64,000 bases of DNA, taken from NCBI RefSeq assembly GCF_015689175.1, contig NZ_CP065047.1:1302001-1366000 (forward strand), given 5' to 3'. How positions within the stretch are numbered: the first letter of the stretch is position 1; each line of letters starts with the position of its first letter. This document shows, in pieces, positions 1 through 8,278 of the stretch. This stretch comes from Mycobacterium kubicae (GTDB taxonomy: Bacteria; Actinomycetota; Actinomycetes; Mycobacteriales; Mycobacteriaceae). The position numbers were made by a program, and so were the translations under genes. Under the pieces are notes generated by a model, which was not told the origin of the DNA, searched no databases, and worked only from the letters and a program-made list of their open reading frames with translations.

Positions 1-68
1 CGGTCGTGTCCGGTCCGCTCGGCGATCATCTGCGCCGCCTGCCGGGCGAGTTCGGCCGGGTCAGTCAC
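1..68 (-). CDS. deoD: Purine nucleoside phosphorylase, N-terminal fragment (cut by window edge)
   Basis: Only the first 22 codons are present, read leftward from a GTG at 66-68; the rest lies outside the window. The peptide (start MTDPAELARQAAQ, then MIAERTG) resembles what I recall of mycobacterial DeoD, which phosphorolyses purine nucleosides for salvage. The gene is divergent from amiB1, with only 61 bp between the two starts, the same arrangement as deoD/amiB1 in M. tuberculosis. The call rests on this short similarity plus gene order. Confidence 0.6.
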   Translation of the reverse strand, partial: MTDPAELARQAAQMIAERTGHD

Positions 69-129
69 AGTGGCGAGCCTAATCCGGCGATGGTGTGAGT
101 CCGCTGCGCGCCGATGGGATACTGGCTAG

Positions 130-1323
130 ATGTCCGCAGCCAGCGCCCTGGATAGTGTCGAGGAATTGGTGCGGCGCCGGCGCGGCGATCTGGTCGAACT
201 GTCCCACGCCATCCACGCCGAGCCCGAGCTGGCGTTCGCCGAGCACCGCAGCTGCGCGAAGGCCCAAGCCCTGGTCGCCGAGCGCGGTTTCGAGATGACC
301 GCGGCCGCCGGTGGTCTGGACACCGCGTTCCGGGCCGACTTCGGCAGCGGACCGCTGGTGGTGGGTATCTGCGCCGAATACGACGCGCTGCCTGACATCG
401 GTCATGCCTGCGGGCACAACATCATCGCCGCCTCGGCCGTGGGCGCCGCCCTGGCGTTGGCCGAAGTGGCCGATGACCTGGGCATAAAGGTGGCTCTGCT
501 GGGCACTCCGGCCGAAGAATCTGGCGGCGGAAAAGCCTTGCTGCTCGAGGCCGGCACATTCGACGATGTCGCGGTGGCTGTGATGGTGCATCCGGGACCG
601 ATCGACATTGCGGGGGCCCGGTCGCTGGCCTTGTCGGAGGTGACCGTCGAGTACCGCGGCAAGGAATCGCACGCCGCCGTCGCGCCCCATCTCGGGCTCA
701 ACGCCGCCGACGCGGTGACCGTCGCCCAAGTGGCCATCGGGCTGCTGCGCCAGCAGTTGGCGCCCGGACAGCTGGTGCACGGCATCGTCACCAACGGCGG
801 ACAGGCCGTGAACGTCATTCCCGGGCGCGCCGCGCTGCAATATGCGATGCGCGCCGTCGAGTCGGACTCGCTGCGCGACCTCGAAGGCCGGATGTACGCC
901 TGCTTCGCCGCGGGCGCGCTGGCCGCCGGCTGTGAATACGACATCGAAACGCCCGCGCCGGCGTACGCCGAACTGCGGCCCGACCAGTGGCTGGTCAATG
1001 TGTTCCGCGACGAGATGCGTCGGCTGGACCGCGAGCCGGTACCGGCGGAGATCGAGGCGGCGCTGCCGATGGGCAGCACCGATATGGGCAACGTGACGCA
1101 CGTGATCCCGGGGATCCATCCGGTCATCGGCCTCGACGCCGGCGGCGCCACCGTGCACCAGCGCGCGTTCGCCGCCGCGGCCGCCGGTGCCAGCGCCGAC
1201 AAGGCGGTGGTGGACGGGGCGATCATGTTGGCGCGCACCGTCGTTCAGCTTGCTGCGCAGCCCGACCAGCGAGACCGCGTGCTGGAGGCGCAGCAGCGCA
1301 GAAGCAGCGGGGCCGACGCATGA
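130..1323 (+). CDS. amiB1: M20 family amidohydrolase AmiB1
   Basis: A 397-residue cytosolic metallo-amidohydrolase or peptidase of the M20D (AbgB/hippurate hydrolase-like) family. These enzymes cleave N-acyl or amino acyl amide bonds using two metal ions. The metal-binding stretches are EYDALP (residues 83-88) and GHACGHN (91-97); an ESGGGKA stretch (about 136-142) holds the catalytic Glu region. No signal peptide is seen. The stop overlaps the start of the paralogue amiA1 by 4 nt (ATGA), so the pair is translationally coupled. The natural substrate is unknown. The start ATG at 130 fits the family length. Confidence 0.88.
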   Translation: MSAASALDSVEELVRRRRGDLVELSHAIHAEPELAFAEHRSCAKAQALVAERGFEMTAAAGGLDTAFRADFGSGPLVVGICAEYDALPDIGHACGHNIIAASAVGAALALAEVADDLGIKVALLGTPAEESGGGKALLLEAGTFDDVAVAVMVHPGPIDIAGARSLALSEVTVEYRGKESHAAVAPHLGLNAADAVTVAQVAIGLLRQQLAPGQLVHGIVTNGGQAVNVIPGRAALQYAMRAVESDSLRDLEGRMYACFAAGALAAGCEYDIETPAPAYAELRPDQWLVNVFRDEMRRLDREPVPAEIEAALPMGSTDMGNVTHVIPGIHPVIGLDAGGATVHQRAFAAAAAGASADKAVVDGAIMLARTVVQLAAQPDQRDRVLEAQQRRSSGADA

Positions 1324-2489
1324 GCCTGGTCGACAGCACCGAGTCGTGGCTTGCCGCCCACTACGACGACCTGGTCGCGTGGCGCCGGCACATCCACCGC
1401 TACCCCGAACTAGGTCGGCAGGAGTACGCCACCACCCAGTTCGTGGCCGAACGGCTGGCCGAGGTCGGACTCAACCCCAAAGCATTGCCCGGCGGTACCG
1501 GGCTGACCTGTGACTTCGGCCCCGAACACCAGCCGCGGATCGCGCTGCGCGCCGACATGGACGCGCTGCCCATGGCCGAGCGCACCGGGGCGCCCTACGC
1601 CTCGACGATGCCCAACGTCTCGCATGCCTGCGGTCATGACGCGCACACCGCGATCCTGCTGGGAACCGCGCAGGCGTTGGCGGCGGTGCCCGAATTGCCG
1701 GTCGGGGTGCGGTTGATCTTCCAGGCCGCCGAGGAGCTGATGCCCGGCGGCGCCATCGACGCGATCGCGGCCGGTGCGCTGTCGGGGATCTCCCGAATTT
1801 TCGCCCTGCACTGCGACCCGAGGCTGGAGGTCGGCAAGGTCGCCACCAGGCACGGCCCGATCACGTCGGCGGCCGACCGGATGGAGATCACGCTGTACTC
1901 ACCCGGCGGGCACACCTCACGCCCGCACTTGACCGCCGACCTGGTCTACGGGCTGGGGACGCTGATCACCGGAGTGCCCGGGGTGTTGTCGCGTCGTCTC
2001 GACCCGCGCAACAGCACGGTGCTGGTGTGGGGTGCGGTCAACGCGGGGGTCGCCGCCAACGCCATTCCGCAGACCGGCGTGCTGGCCGGGACCGTGCGCA
2101 CGGCCAGCCGGCAGGCCTGGGTCGACCTCGAGGACATCATCCGCGAGGCCGTCGACGCGCTGCTGTCGCCGCTGCGGATCGAGCACACACTGAGCTACCA
2201 CCGCGGGGTCCCGCCGGTAGTCAACGAGGACGTCTCGACCCGCATCCTCATTCACGCGATCGACGCCCTGGGCCCCGACGTGCTGGCCGACACCCGCCAG
2301 TCCGGCGGCGGCGAGGACTTTTCCTGGTATCTGGAGGAAATCCCCGGCGCCATGGCCCGCCTCGGGGTGTGGTCGGGCGAGGGCCCGCAGCTGGACCTGC
2401 ATCAGCCGACGTTCGACCTCGACGAGCGGGCGCTGGGCATCGGGGTGCGGGTGATGGCCAACATCGTCGAGCAGGCCGCCAAGTTCTAA
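1320..2489 (+). CDS. amiA1: M20 family amidohydrolase AmiA1
   Basis: A 389-residue paralogue of the preceding gene, M20D family. Signature motifs are RADMDALP (77-84), SHACGHDAH (101-109) and FQAAEE (134-139, catalytic Glu pair), all intact, so it is probably an active metal-dependent N-acyl-amino-acid or aminoacyl hydrolase. The frame is open well upstream, but the ATG at 1320 is chosen because it overlaps the amiB1 stop as ATGA and places the family start motif correctly. A palindromic repeat begins directly at the stop codon and may act as a 3' hairpin. Confidence 0.9.
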   Translation: MSLVDSTESWLAAHYDDLVAWRRHIHRYPELGRQEYATTQFVAERLAEVGLNPKALPGGTGLTCDFGPEHQPRIALRADMDALPMAERTGAPYASTMPNVSHACGHDAHTAILLGTAQALAAVPELPVGVRLIFQAAEELMPGGAIDAIAAGALSGISRIFALHCDPRLEVGKVATRHGPITSAADRMEITLYSPGGHTSRPHLTADLVYGLGTLITGVPGVLSRRLDPRNSTVLVWGAVNAGVAANAIPQTGVLAGTVRTASRQAWVDLEDIIREAVDALLSPLRIEHTLSYHRGVPPVVNEDVSTRILIHAIDALGPDVLADTRQSGGGEDFSWYLEEIPGAMARLGVWSGEGPQLDLHQPTFDLDERALGIGVRVMANIVEQAAKF

Positions 2490-2557
2490 CCCGCGAGCGT
2501 GCGTGTCTGTACAGCGACACGCCGCTGCGGCTGACATTCTGCGCACGCTCGCGCGGG
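2490..2557 (+). repeat. Palindromic element, left copy of an inverted pair
   Basis: An imperfect hairpin of 68 nt. The outer arms, CCCGCGAGCGTGCG at 2490-2503 and its complement at 2542-2557, pair over 14 bp with a 2-nt bulge. Inside is a second palindrome, TGTCTGTACAGCGACA (2504-2519), with TGTC/GACA arms around TGTACA. A near-identical copy lies in the opposite orientation at 3484-3550; the first 34 nt are identical and the whole matches at roughly nine positions in ten. It starts at the amiA1 stop codon. It looks like a REP-type or MITE-like element; its family is not known to me. Confidence 0.8.
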
Positions 2558-2597
2558 TGAATTGTGGGCCGCTCGCGGCGCCCCGACCATAGCCCGC

Positions 2598-3479
2598 ATG
2601 AATACCGGGCTCACCCACCTGTTAGAGACCCAAGGTGGCGTCGTAACCTGCGCGCAGGCGCTCACCTTCCTGACCCGGCGCGGGCTCGAGGAGCAGCTGA
2701 GAACGGGTGCGCTGCAAAAGGTTTGGTACGGCGTATACGGTCGCGGCGACGTGACCACCGAGTTGCGGCTTCGCGGACTCGACCTGGCCGCCGGCAAAAC
2801 CGTCGCGGCCTGCATGGGAACCGCTGCCGCGGCGTACGGCTTCGACACCGAACGAACCGCCGATGTGCACGTGCTCAATCCGGGTGGAAGTCAATTGCGA
2901 TCGGCCGACGGGCTGGTTGTGCATCGGCGTACCGGCGCGCCGTTAACCGTGGTCGGCGGGCGACTCCTCACGGCTCCGGCGTGGACGGCGATCGAGGTGG
3001 CGCGCGTGCTGCGCCGGCCGCGAGCACTCGCGACGCTGGACGCGGCGCTGCGCAGCGGCACGTGCAGTCGAGCCGAACTGGGGCTGGCGATCAAGCAGCA
3101 GTCCGGTCGCCGGGGCATCGTGGCCGCACGCGAATTGCTCAGCCTGGCGTCGCCGCTGGCCGAGTCACCGATGGAAAGCGAGGCGCGGCTGGTCATGATC
3201 GACGGCGGCTTGCCGCAACCGGTCCTGCAATACGAGATCGTCGACACGCAGGGCCGGCTTTGGCGACTCGACTTCGCCTGGCCCGAATTCCGGTTGGCAG
3301 CCGAATACGACGGGGTCGACTGGCACAGCGGTCCGCAAGCCTTCCTTCGTGACCGTCGGCGCGGCGCAGCGCTGCAGGACCTGCGCTGGGTGGTCGTGCC
3401 GATTGTGGCCGAGGACGTGCGGTACCGGCCGCAGGAACTGGTCGATCGTCTGGCGACGCGACTGCAACGAGCCGCATGA
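2598..3479 (+). CDS. AbiEi antitoxin-like winged-helix/DUF559 (Vsr-like nuclease fold) protein
   Basis: A protein of 293 residues. The first ~50 residues resemble the winged-helix domain of AbiEi-type antitoxins (GGVVTCAQAL, then a VWYGVYGRGD strand). The C-terminal ~80 residues resemble DUF559, a restriction-endonuclease-like fold related to very-short-patch repair nucleases: LDFAWPEF (224-231), AAEYDG with E236 and D238, WH, then RDRRR and a WVVVPI strand. The D225/E236 pair could be catalytic. The start is ATG 2598; an in-frame codon at 2562 lies almost against the left repeat. No toxin gene is adjacent. The gene sits alone between two inverted palindromic repeats, which suggests a mobile cassette. 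Function is unproven. Confidence 0.7.
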   Translation: MNTGLTHLLETQGGVVTCAQALTFLTRRGLEEQLRTGALQKVWYGVYGRGDVTTELRLRGLDLAAGKTVAACMGTAAAAYGFDTERTADVHVLNPGGSQLRSADGLVVHRRTGAPLTVVGGRLLTAPAWTAIEVARVLRRPRALATLDAALRSGTCSRAELGLAIKQQSGRRGIVAARELLSLASPLAESPMESEARLVMIDGGLPQPVLQYEIVDTQGRLWRLDFAWPEFRLAAEYDGVDWHSGPQAFLRDRRRGAALQDLRWVVVPIVAEDVRYRPQELVDRLATRLQRAA

Positions 3480-3483
3480 CCTG

Positions 3484-3550
3484 ACCGCGAACGTGCGCAG
3501 AATGCCGGCCGCGACGGCGTGTCGCTGTACAGACACGCACGCTCGCGGCC
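3484..3550 (-). repeat. Palindromic element, right copy of an inverted pair
   Basis: Inverted counterpart of the element at 2490-2557. Read on the minus strand it begins CCGCGAGCGTGCG, contains TGTCTGTACAGCGACA, and ends GCGCACGTTCGCGG. Differences from the left copy are clustered in the loop after ACACGCCG and at one base of the distal arm. It begins 4 nt after the stop codon of the nuclease-like gene, so the two copies bracket that gene tightly. Confidence 0.8.
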
Positions 3551-3556
3551 AAACGG

Positions 3557-3584
3557 CGGCAGAAGGCGGCAGAAGCGGCAGAAG
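3557..3584 (+). repeat. Short tandem repeat, CGGCAGAAG x3
   Basis: Three copies of CGGCAGAAG at 3557-3565, 3567-3575 and 3576-3584, the first two separated by a single G. The array fills the gap between the right palindromic element and the stop codon of the minus-strand glutamylcyclotransferase-like gene. It could be a site of slippage variation. Confidence 0.7.
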
Positions 3585-4064
3585 CTAGGACGAGGTGCCG
3601 GGGCCGATGTTGCGGGCCGGGCGGGTCCGCAAATCGTGCACGTAATCCTCTGGCGCACCGGCTATTTCAGCGGCGTCGGCCATCACCCCGAGATACCGCG
3701 CCGACGGCAGCCCGCCCTCCCAGGCGTCCAGCACATACAGCCAGGCCAGCACGGGATCGGTGGTGGTGTCCGACGACAACCGCTCGACGCGGCAGCGGAT
3801 CTTCTTGTGCACGCCGAACTCCGAGCCCTCCCACTGGTCGAGATTGATCTCGTCGGCCGGCGTCATGTCGTAGAGGACGACGAACACCTTGGAATCGGGG
3901 TCCTCGACGACCGTCGCCAGGGCCCCTTCCCAGCCGATGTCCTCGCCGCCGAAGGTCAGCCGCCAGCCGTGTAACCAGCCGGTTCCGGCCATCGGGGAGT
4001 GGGGTGCCCGCTTGAGCATCTGCTCGGGATGCATGTTCGACCCGTAGGCGGCGTAGATCGGCAC
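3585..4064 (-). CDS. Gamma-glutamylcyclotransferase-like protein (Rv3304 homologue)
   Basis: A 159-residue cytosolic protein with the YGSN motif (7-10) that binds the gamma-glutamyl substrate in GGCT/AIG2-like folds, followed by GWRLTFGG. Family members release 5-oxoproline from gamma-glutamyl amino acids or peptides, but this subgroup has no assigned substrate. Length equals that of the M. tuberculosis homologue as I recall it. The gene is divergent from lpdA. Confidence 0.75.
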   Translation of the reverse strand: MPIYAAYGSNMHPEQMLKRAPHSPMAGTGWLHGWRLTFGGEDIGWEGALATVVEDPDSKVFVVLYDMTPADEINLDQWEGSEFGVHKKIRCRVERLSSDTTTDPVLAWLYVLDAWEGGLPSARYLGVMADAAEIAGAPEDYVHDLRTRPARNIGPGTSS

Positions 4065-4164
4065 GGAGAAAGCTTAGACGGCGGGTGAACGTTCGGCGTC
4101 CATCCAAGCGATCGCACCTCACGTCACACTGCGGCGCGCGCGACGATCAAGCTAGGTTGGCACT

Positions 4165-5580
4165 GTGGTGACCCGCATCGTGATCATTGGTGGCGGCCCG
4201 GCGGGTTACGAAGCCGCGGTGGTGGCCGCGACGTCGCATCCGGACACCACCGAAGTCACCATCATCGACTCCGAAGGCATCGGCGGCGCCGCGGTGCTCG
4301 ACGACTGCGTGCCCTCCAAGACGTTCATCGCCTCCACCGGGTTGCGCACCGAGCTGCGCCGCGCCCCCGACCTGGGCTTCGAGATCGACATCGAGGACGC
4401 CAAGATCTCGTTGTCGCAGATCCACGCCCGGGTCAAGCGGCTGGCGGCGGCCCAATCCGACGACATCACCGCGTCGCTGCAGAGCATGGGCGTGCAAGTG
4501 GTCGCCGGGCGCGGCGAGCTGATCGACCCCACCCCGGGCCTGGCCCGGCACCGGGTCAAGGCCACCGCTCCCGACGGCAGCACCAGCGAACTCGAAGCCG
4601 ACGTCGTGCTGATCGCCACCGGGGCCAGCCCGCGGATCCTGCCGTCGGCCCAACCCGACGGCGAACGCATCCTGACCTGGCGCCAGCTCTACGACCTCAA
4701 GTCGCTCCCCGAGCACCTCATCGTGGTGGGCTCCGGGGTCACCGGTGCCGAGTTCGTCAACGCCTACACCGAGTTGGGAGTGCCGGTGACGGTGGCGGCC
4801 AGCCGCGACCGGGTGCTGCCCTACGAGGACGCCGACGCCGCCGCCGTGCTGGAGGAGTCCTTCGCCGAACGCGGCGTCAAGCTGTTCAAGAACGCGCGCG
4901 CCGAATCGGTGACCCGCACCGACAGCGGAGTGCTGGTCACCATGACCGACGGACGCAAGGTCGAGGGCAGCCACGCGCTGATGACCATCGGATCGGTGCC
5001 CAACACCGGCGGCCTGGGCCTGGAACGCGTCGGCATCGAACTCGGTCCCAACAACTACCTGACCGTCGACCGCGTCTCGCGCACCTCCGTGCCGGGCATC
5101 TACGCCGCCGGCGACTGCACCGGGCTGCTGCTGTTGGCCTCGGTCGCCGCCATGCAAGGCCGCATCGCGATGTACCACGCGCTGGGTGAGGGCGTCAGCC
5201 CGATCCGGCTGCGCACGGTCGCCGCAACCGTGTTCACCCGGCCCGAGATCGCCGCGGTCGGGGTGCCGCAATCGATGATCGACGACGGCTCCATCCCCGC
5301 CCGGGTCATCATGTTGCCGTTGCGCACCAACGCGCGGGCCAAGATGTCGGGGCTGCGGCAAGGGTTCGTCAAGATCATTTGCCGCCGCTCCACCGGTGTG
5401 GTCATCGGCGGGGTGGTGGTCGCACCCATCGCCTCGGAGCTGATCCTGCCCATCGCGGTGGCCGTACAGAACCGCATCACCGTCAACGAGTTGGCCCAGA
5501 CACTGGCCGTTTACCCGTCGTTGTCGGGCTCGATCACCGAGGCCTCCCGGCGGCTGATGGCCCACGACGATCTGGACTGA
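4165..5580 (+). CDS. lpdA: NAD(P)H quinone reductase LpdA (flavoprotein disulfide reductase family)
   Basis: A 471-residue flavoprotein of the dihydrolipoamide dehydrogenase superfamily. FAD site GGGPAG (9-14), NAD site GSGVTGAEF, and C-terminal dimerisation domain are present. The usual redox disulfide CxxxxC is lost: Ala43 stands at the first Cys position while Cys48 (CVPSK) remains. That fits LpdA, known to act as a quinone/quinol reductase rather than a lipoamide dehydrogenase. The protein ends at AHDDLD, about 20 residues before where I recall the M. tuberculosis protein ending. Two adjacent GTG codons (4165, 4168) could start it. glpD2 follows, as in M. tuberculosis. Confidence 0.92.
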   Translation: MVTRIVIIGGGPAGYEAAVVAATSHPDTTEVTIIDSEGIGGAAVLDDCVPSKTFIASTGLRTELRRAPDLGFEIDIEDAKISLSQIHARVKRLAAAQSDDITASLQSMGVQVVAGRGELIDPTPGLARHRVKATAPDGSTSELEADVVLIATGASPRILPSAQPDGERILTWRQLYDLKSLPEHLIVVGSGVTGAEFVNAYTELGVPVTVAASRDRVLPYEDADAAAVLEESFAERGVKLFKNARAESVTRTDSGVLVTMTDGRKVEGSHALMTIGSVPNTGGLGLERVGIELGPNNYLTVDRVSRTSVPGIYAAGDCTGLLLLASVAAMQGRIAMYHALGEGVSPIRLRTVAATVFTRPEIAAVGVPQSMIDDGSIPARVIMLPLRTNARAKMSGLRQGFVKIICRRSTGVVIGGVVVAPIASELILPIAVAVQNRITVNELAQTLAVYPSLSGSITEASRRLMAHDDLD

Positions 5581-5647
5581 TGGGCCACTTGACCCCACCG
5601 GACAAACTAGCCTGGGGAGGGCAACGTATTACCGGCCAGTAACTGAC

Positions 5648-5652
5648 AGGAG
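5648..5652 (+). promoter_or_regulatory. Ribosome binding site deciding the glpD2 start
   Basis: AGGAG here lies 9 nt before the GTG at 5662 but only 3 nt before the in-frame GTG at 5656, which favours 5662. Confidence 0.6.
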
Positions 5653-5661
5653 TCTGTGGTC

Positions 5662-7413
5662 GTGAGCAATCCGCTATCGGAGATCCAGCCGCTGCTGTCG
5701 GCTGCGTCCCTGAACCCCGCGCAGCGGGCGTCGGCGTGGGAGCGACTCGGCGCCGAGCAATTCGACGTGGTGGTGATCGGCGGCGGCGTGGTGGGCTCGG
5801 GGTGCGCGCTGGATGCGGCGACTCGCGGGCTCAAAGTGGCGCTCGTCGAAGCCCGGGACTTCGCCTCCGGCACCTCGAGCCGCTCGTCGAAGATGTTCCA
5901 CGGCGGCCTGCGTTACCTCGAACAACTGGAATTCGGGCTGGTGCGCGAGGCGCTCTACGAGCGCGAACTGTCGCTGACCACGCTGGCGCCCCACCTGGTC
6001 AAGCCGCTGCCCTTCCTGTTCCCGCTCACCAAACGGGTGTGGGAACGTCCCTACATCGCCGCGGGCATTTTCCTCTACGACACCCTGGGTGGGGCGAAAT
6101 CCGTTCCCGCACAAAAGCATTTGACCCGAGCCGGGGCGTTGCGGCTGAGCCCCGGGCTCAAGCGCAGTGCGCTGGTCGGCGGGATCCGCTACTACGACAC
6201 CGTCGTCGACGACGCCCGGCACACCATGACGGTCGCGCGCACCGCCGCCCATTACGGCGCGGTGGTGCGCTCCTCCACCCAGGTGATAGCGCTGCTGCGC
6301 GAAGGTGATCGGGTCACCGGCGTGCGCGTCCGCGACTCCGAAGACGGCGCGATCACCGAAGTCCGCGGCCACGTCGTGGTCAACGCCACCGGGGTCTGGA
6401 CCGACGAGATCCAGGCACTGTCCAAGCAGCGCGGCCGTTTTCAGGTGCGCGCGTCAAAGGGCGTGCACGTGGTGGTGCCGCGCGATCGTATTGTCAGCGA
6501 CGTCGCGATCATCCTGCGTACCGAGAAGTCGGTGATGTTCGTCATCCCGTGGGGCAGCCACTGGATCATCGGCACCACCGACACCGACTGGAACCTGGAC
6601 CTGGCGCATCCCGCGGCCACCAAAGCCGACATCGACTACATCCTCGGCACCGTCAACACGGTGCTGGCCACCCCGTTGACGCACGCCGACATCGACGGGG
6701 TGTACGCCGGGCTGCGGCCGTTGCTGGCGGGGGAAAGCGAGGAGACGTCCAAACTCTCGCGCGAGCACGCCGTGGCGGTGCCGGCCCCCGGCTTGGTGGC
6801 TATCGCCGGCGGCAAGTACACCACCTATCGGGTGATGGCCGCCGATGCGATCGACGCGGCGGTGCAGTTCGTTCCGGCCCGCGTCGCGCCGTCGATCACC
6901 GAGAAGGTGGGCCTGCTGGGCGCCGAAGGATACTTCGCCCTGGTCAATCAGGCCGAACACGTCGGCCAACTGCGCGGATTGCACCCCTACCGGGTGCGCC
7001 ACCTGCTGGAGCGCTACGGGTCGCTGCTCGACGAGGTGCTCGCGCTGGCCACCGACCGCCCCGAACTGCTGACGCCGATCACCGAGGCACCGGGCTACCT
7101 GAAAGTCGAAGCCCTCTACGCCGTCGCCGCCGAGGGGGCGCTGCACCTGGAAGACATCCTGGCCCGGCGCATGCGGATCTCCATCGAATATCCGCACCGC
7201 GGCGTCGACTGCGCCCGGGAAGTCGCCGACGTCGTCGCGCCCGTGCTGGGCTGGAGCGCGGCCGACGTCGAGCGGGAAGTGTCCAACTACAAAGCCCGGG
7301 TGGAAGCCGAGATCCTGTCCCAGGCGCAGCCCGACGACGTTTCGGCAGATACGTTGCGCGCCAGCGCACCCGAGGCGCGCGCGGAGATCCTCGAGCCGGT
7401 ACCGCTCAATTGA
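5662..7413 (+). CDS. glpD2: Glycerol-3-phosphate dehydrogenase (aerobic, FAD-dependent) GlpD2
   Basis: A 583-residue enzyme oxidising sn-glycerol 3-phosphate to dihydroxyacetone phosphate and passing electrons to the respiratory quinone pool at the membrane. The FAD-binding motif GGGVVG (40-45) follows IGG; the family signature GTSSRSSKMFHGGLRY is intact, and GGKYTTYR near residue 390 belongs to the DAO fold. The C-terminal DAO_C domain runs to the end. The neighbour lpdA also reacts with quinones, so the pair may be redox-linked. Unlike M. tuberculosis, no phoY1 follows. Confidence 0.94.
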   Translation: MSNPLSEIQPLLSAASLNPAQRASAWERLGAEQFDVVVIGGGVVGSGCALDAATRGLKVALVEARDFASGTSSRSSKMFHGGLRYLEQLEFGLVREALYERELSLTTLAPHLVKPLPFLFPLTKRVWERPYIAAGIFLYDTLGGAKSVPAQKHLTRAGALRLSPGLKRSALVGGIRYYDTVVDDARHTMTVARTAAHYGAVVRSSTQVIALLREGDRVTGVRVRDSEDGAITEVRGHVVVNATGVWTDEIQALSKQRGRFQVRASKGVHVVVPRDRIVSDVAIILRTEKSVMFVIPWGSHWIIGTTDTDWNLDLAHPAATKADIDYILGTVNTVLATPLTHADIDGVYAGLRPLLAGESEETSKLSREHAVAVPAPGLVAIAGGKYTTYRVMAADAIDAAVQFVPARVAPSITEKVGLLGAEGYFALVNQAEHVGQLRGLHPYRVRHLLERYGSLLDEVLALATDRPELLTPITEAPGYLKVEALYAVAAEGALHLEDILARRMRISIEYPHRGVDCAREVADVVAPVLGWSAADVEREVSNYKARVEAEILSQAQPDDVSADTLRASAPEARAEILEPVPLN

Positions 7414-7420
7414 GCGCGCC

Positions 7421-8278
7421 GTGAGAGCCGCGCCGCTGCCCGTTCGCGACGGACTGGGACCCGCGCGGGTACGGCTGCGCGGCGGGCCGGTGCTGGACGA
7501 GCTGACGGCACGATTCGGCGCCCCGGCCCGCGCCAAAGTGCTTGCCGGACAAGTCGTCGACGCCGACGGCGCCGTCATCAATGACAGTTCGGTGCTGCCC
7601 GGCGGCGCCACCGTCTACCTCTACCGCGACCTGCCCGACGAAGTACCGGTGCCCTTCGACATACCGGTGCTCTACCAGGACGCCAACATCGTGGTCGCCG
7701 ACAAGCCGCACTTCCTGGCGACCATGCCCCGGGGCCGCCACGTCGCACAGACGGCGCTGGTGCGGTTGCGGCGCAGCCTCGGCTTGCCGGAGTTGAGCCC
7801 GGCCCACCGCCTGGACCGGCTCACCGCCGGCGTGCTGGTGTTCACCACCCGCCGCGAGCTACGCGGCCGCTACCAGACACTGTTCGCGCAAGGCGCCGTG
7901 CGCAAGACCTACCTGGCGCGCGCCGCGGTGCACCCCGATCTGGTGCTGCCGCGGGTGGTGCGCAACCGCATCGTCAAACGCCGGGGACACCTGCAAGCGG
8001 TGAGCGAGCCCGGCGTACCCAACGCCGAGACGTGGATCGAGTTGCTGTCACCGGACGGGCTGTACCGGTTGACGCCGCGCACCGGGCGCACCCACCAACT
8101 GCGGGTGCACATGGCATCGCTGGGGATACCGATTGCCGGAGACCCGTTGTATCCGAACGTGATCGATGTCCCCGAGCACGACTTCAGCACGCCGCTGCGG
8201 CTGCTGGCGCAGCGTATCGAGTTCGATGACCCGGTGACCGGGTTGACTCGGGTGTTCGTCAGCGGTCTCGAGATCTAA
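7421..8278 (+). CDS. RluA-family pseudouridine synthase (Rv3300c homologue)
   Basis: A 285-residue rRNA/tRNA pseudouridine synthase. The catalytic motif HRLDR (129-133, Asp132) is present, followed by LTAGVLVF; TGRTHQLRVHM forms the late RluA signature. The N-terminal ~65 residues look like a short S4-like extension. Target uridine unknown. The GTG start lies 7 nt after the glpD2 stop, so the genes are probably co-transcribed. Its stop overlaps the convergent small secreted-protein gene by 4 nt. Confidence 0.88.
   Translation: MRAAPLPVRDGLGPARVRLRGGPVLDELTARFGAPARAKVLAGQVVDADGAVINDSSVLPGGATVYLYRDLPDEVPVPFDIPVLYQDANIVVADKPHFLATMPRGRHVAQTALVRLRRSLGLPELSPAHRLDRLTAGVLVFTTRRELRGRYQTLFAQGAVRKTYLARAAVHPDLVLPRVVRNRIVKRRGHLQAVSEPGVPNAETWIELLSPDGLYRLTPRTGRTHQLRVHMASLGIPIAGDPLYPNVIDVPEHDFSTPLRLLAQRIEFDDPVTGLTRVFVSGLEI

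Noticed and set aside
79..1158. Long minus-strand open frame opposite amiB1
   Set aside because: Mirror-frame shadow of a real gene in high-GC DNA; no start signal and a composition of Arg/His/Gln-rich repeats typical of antisense frames.
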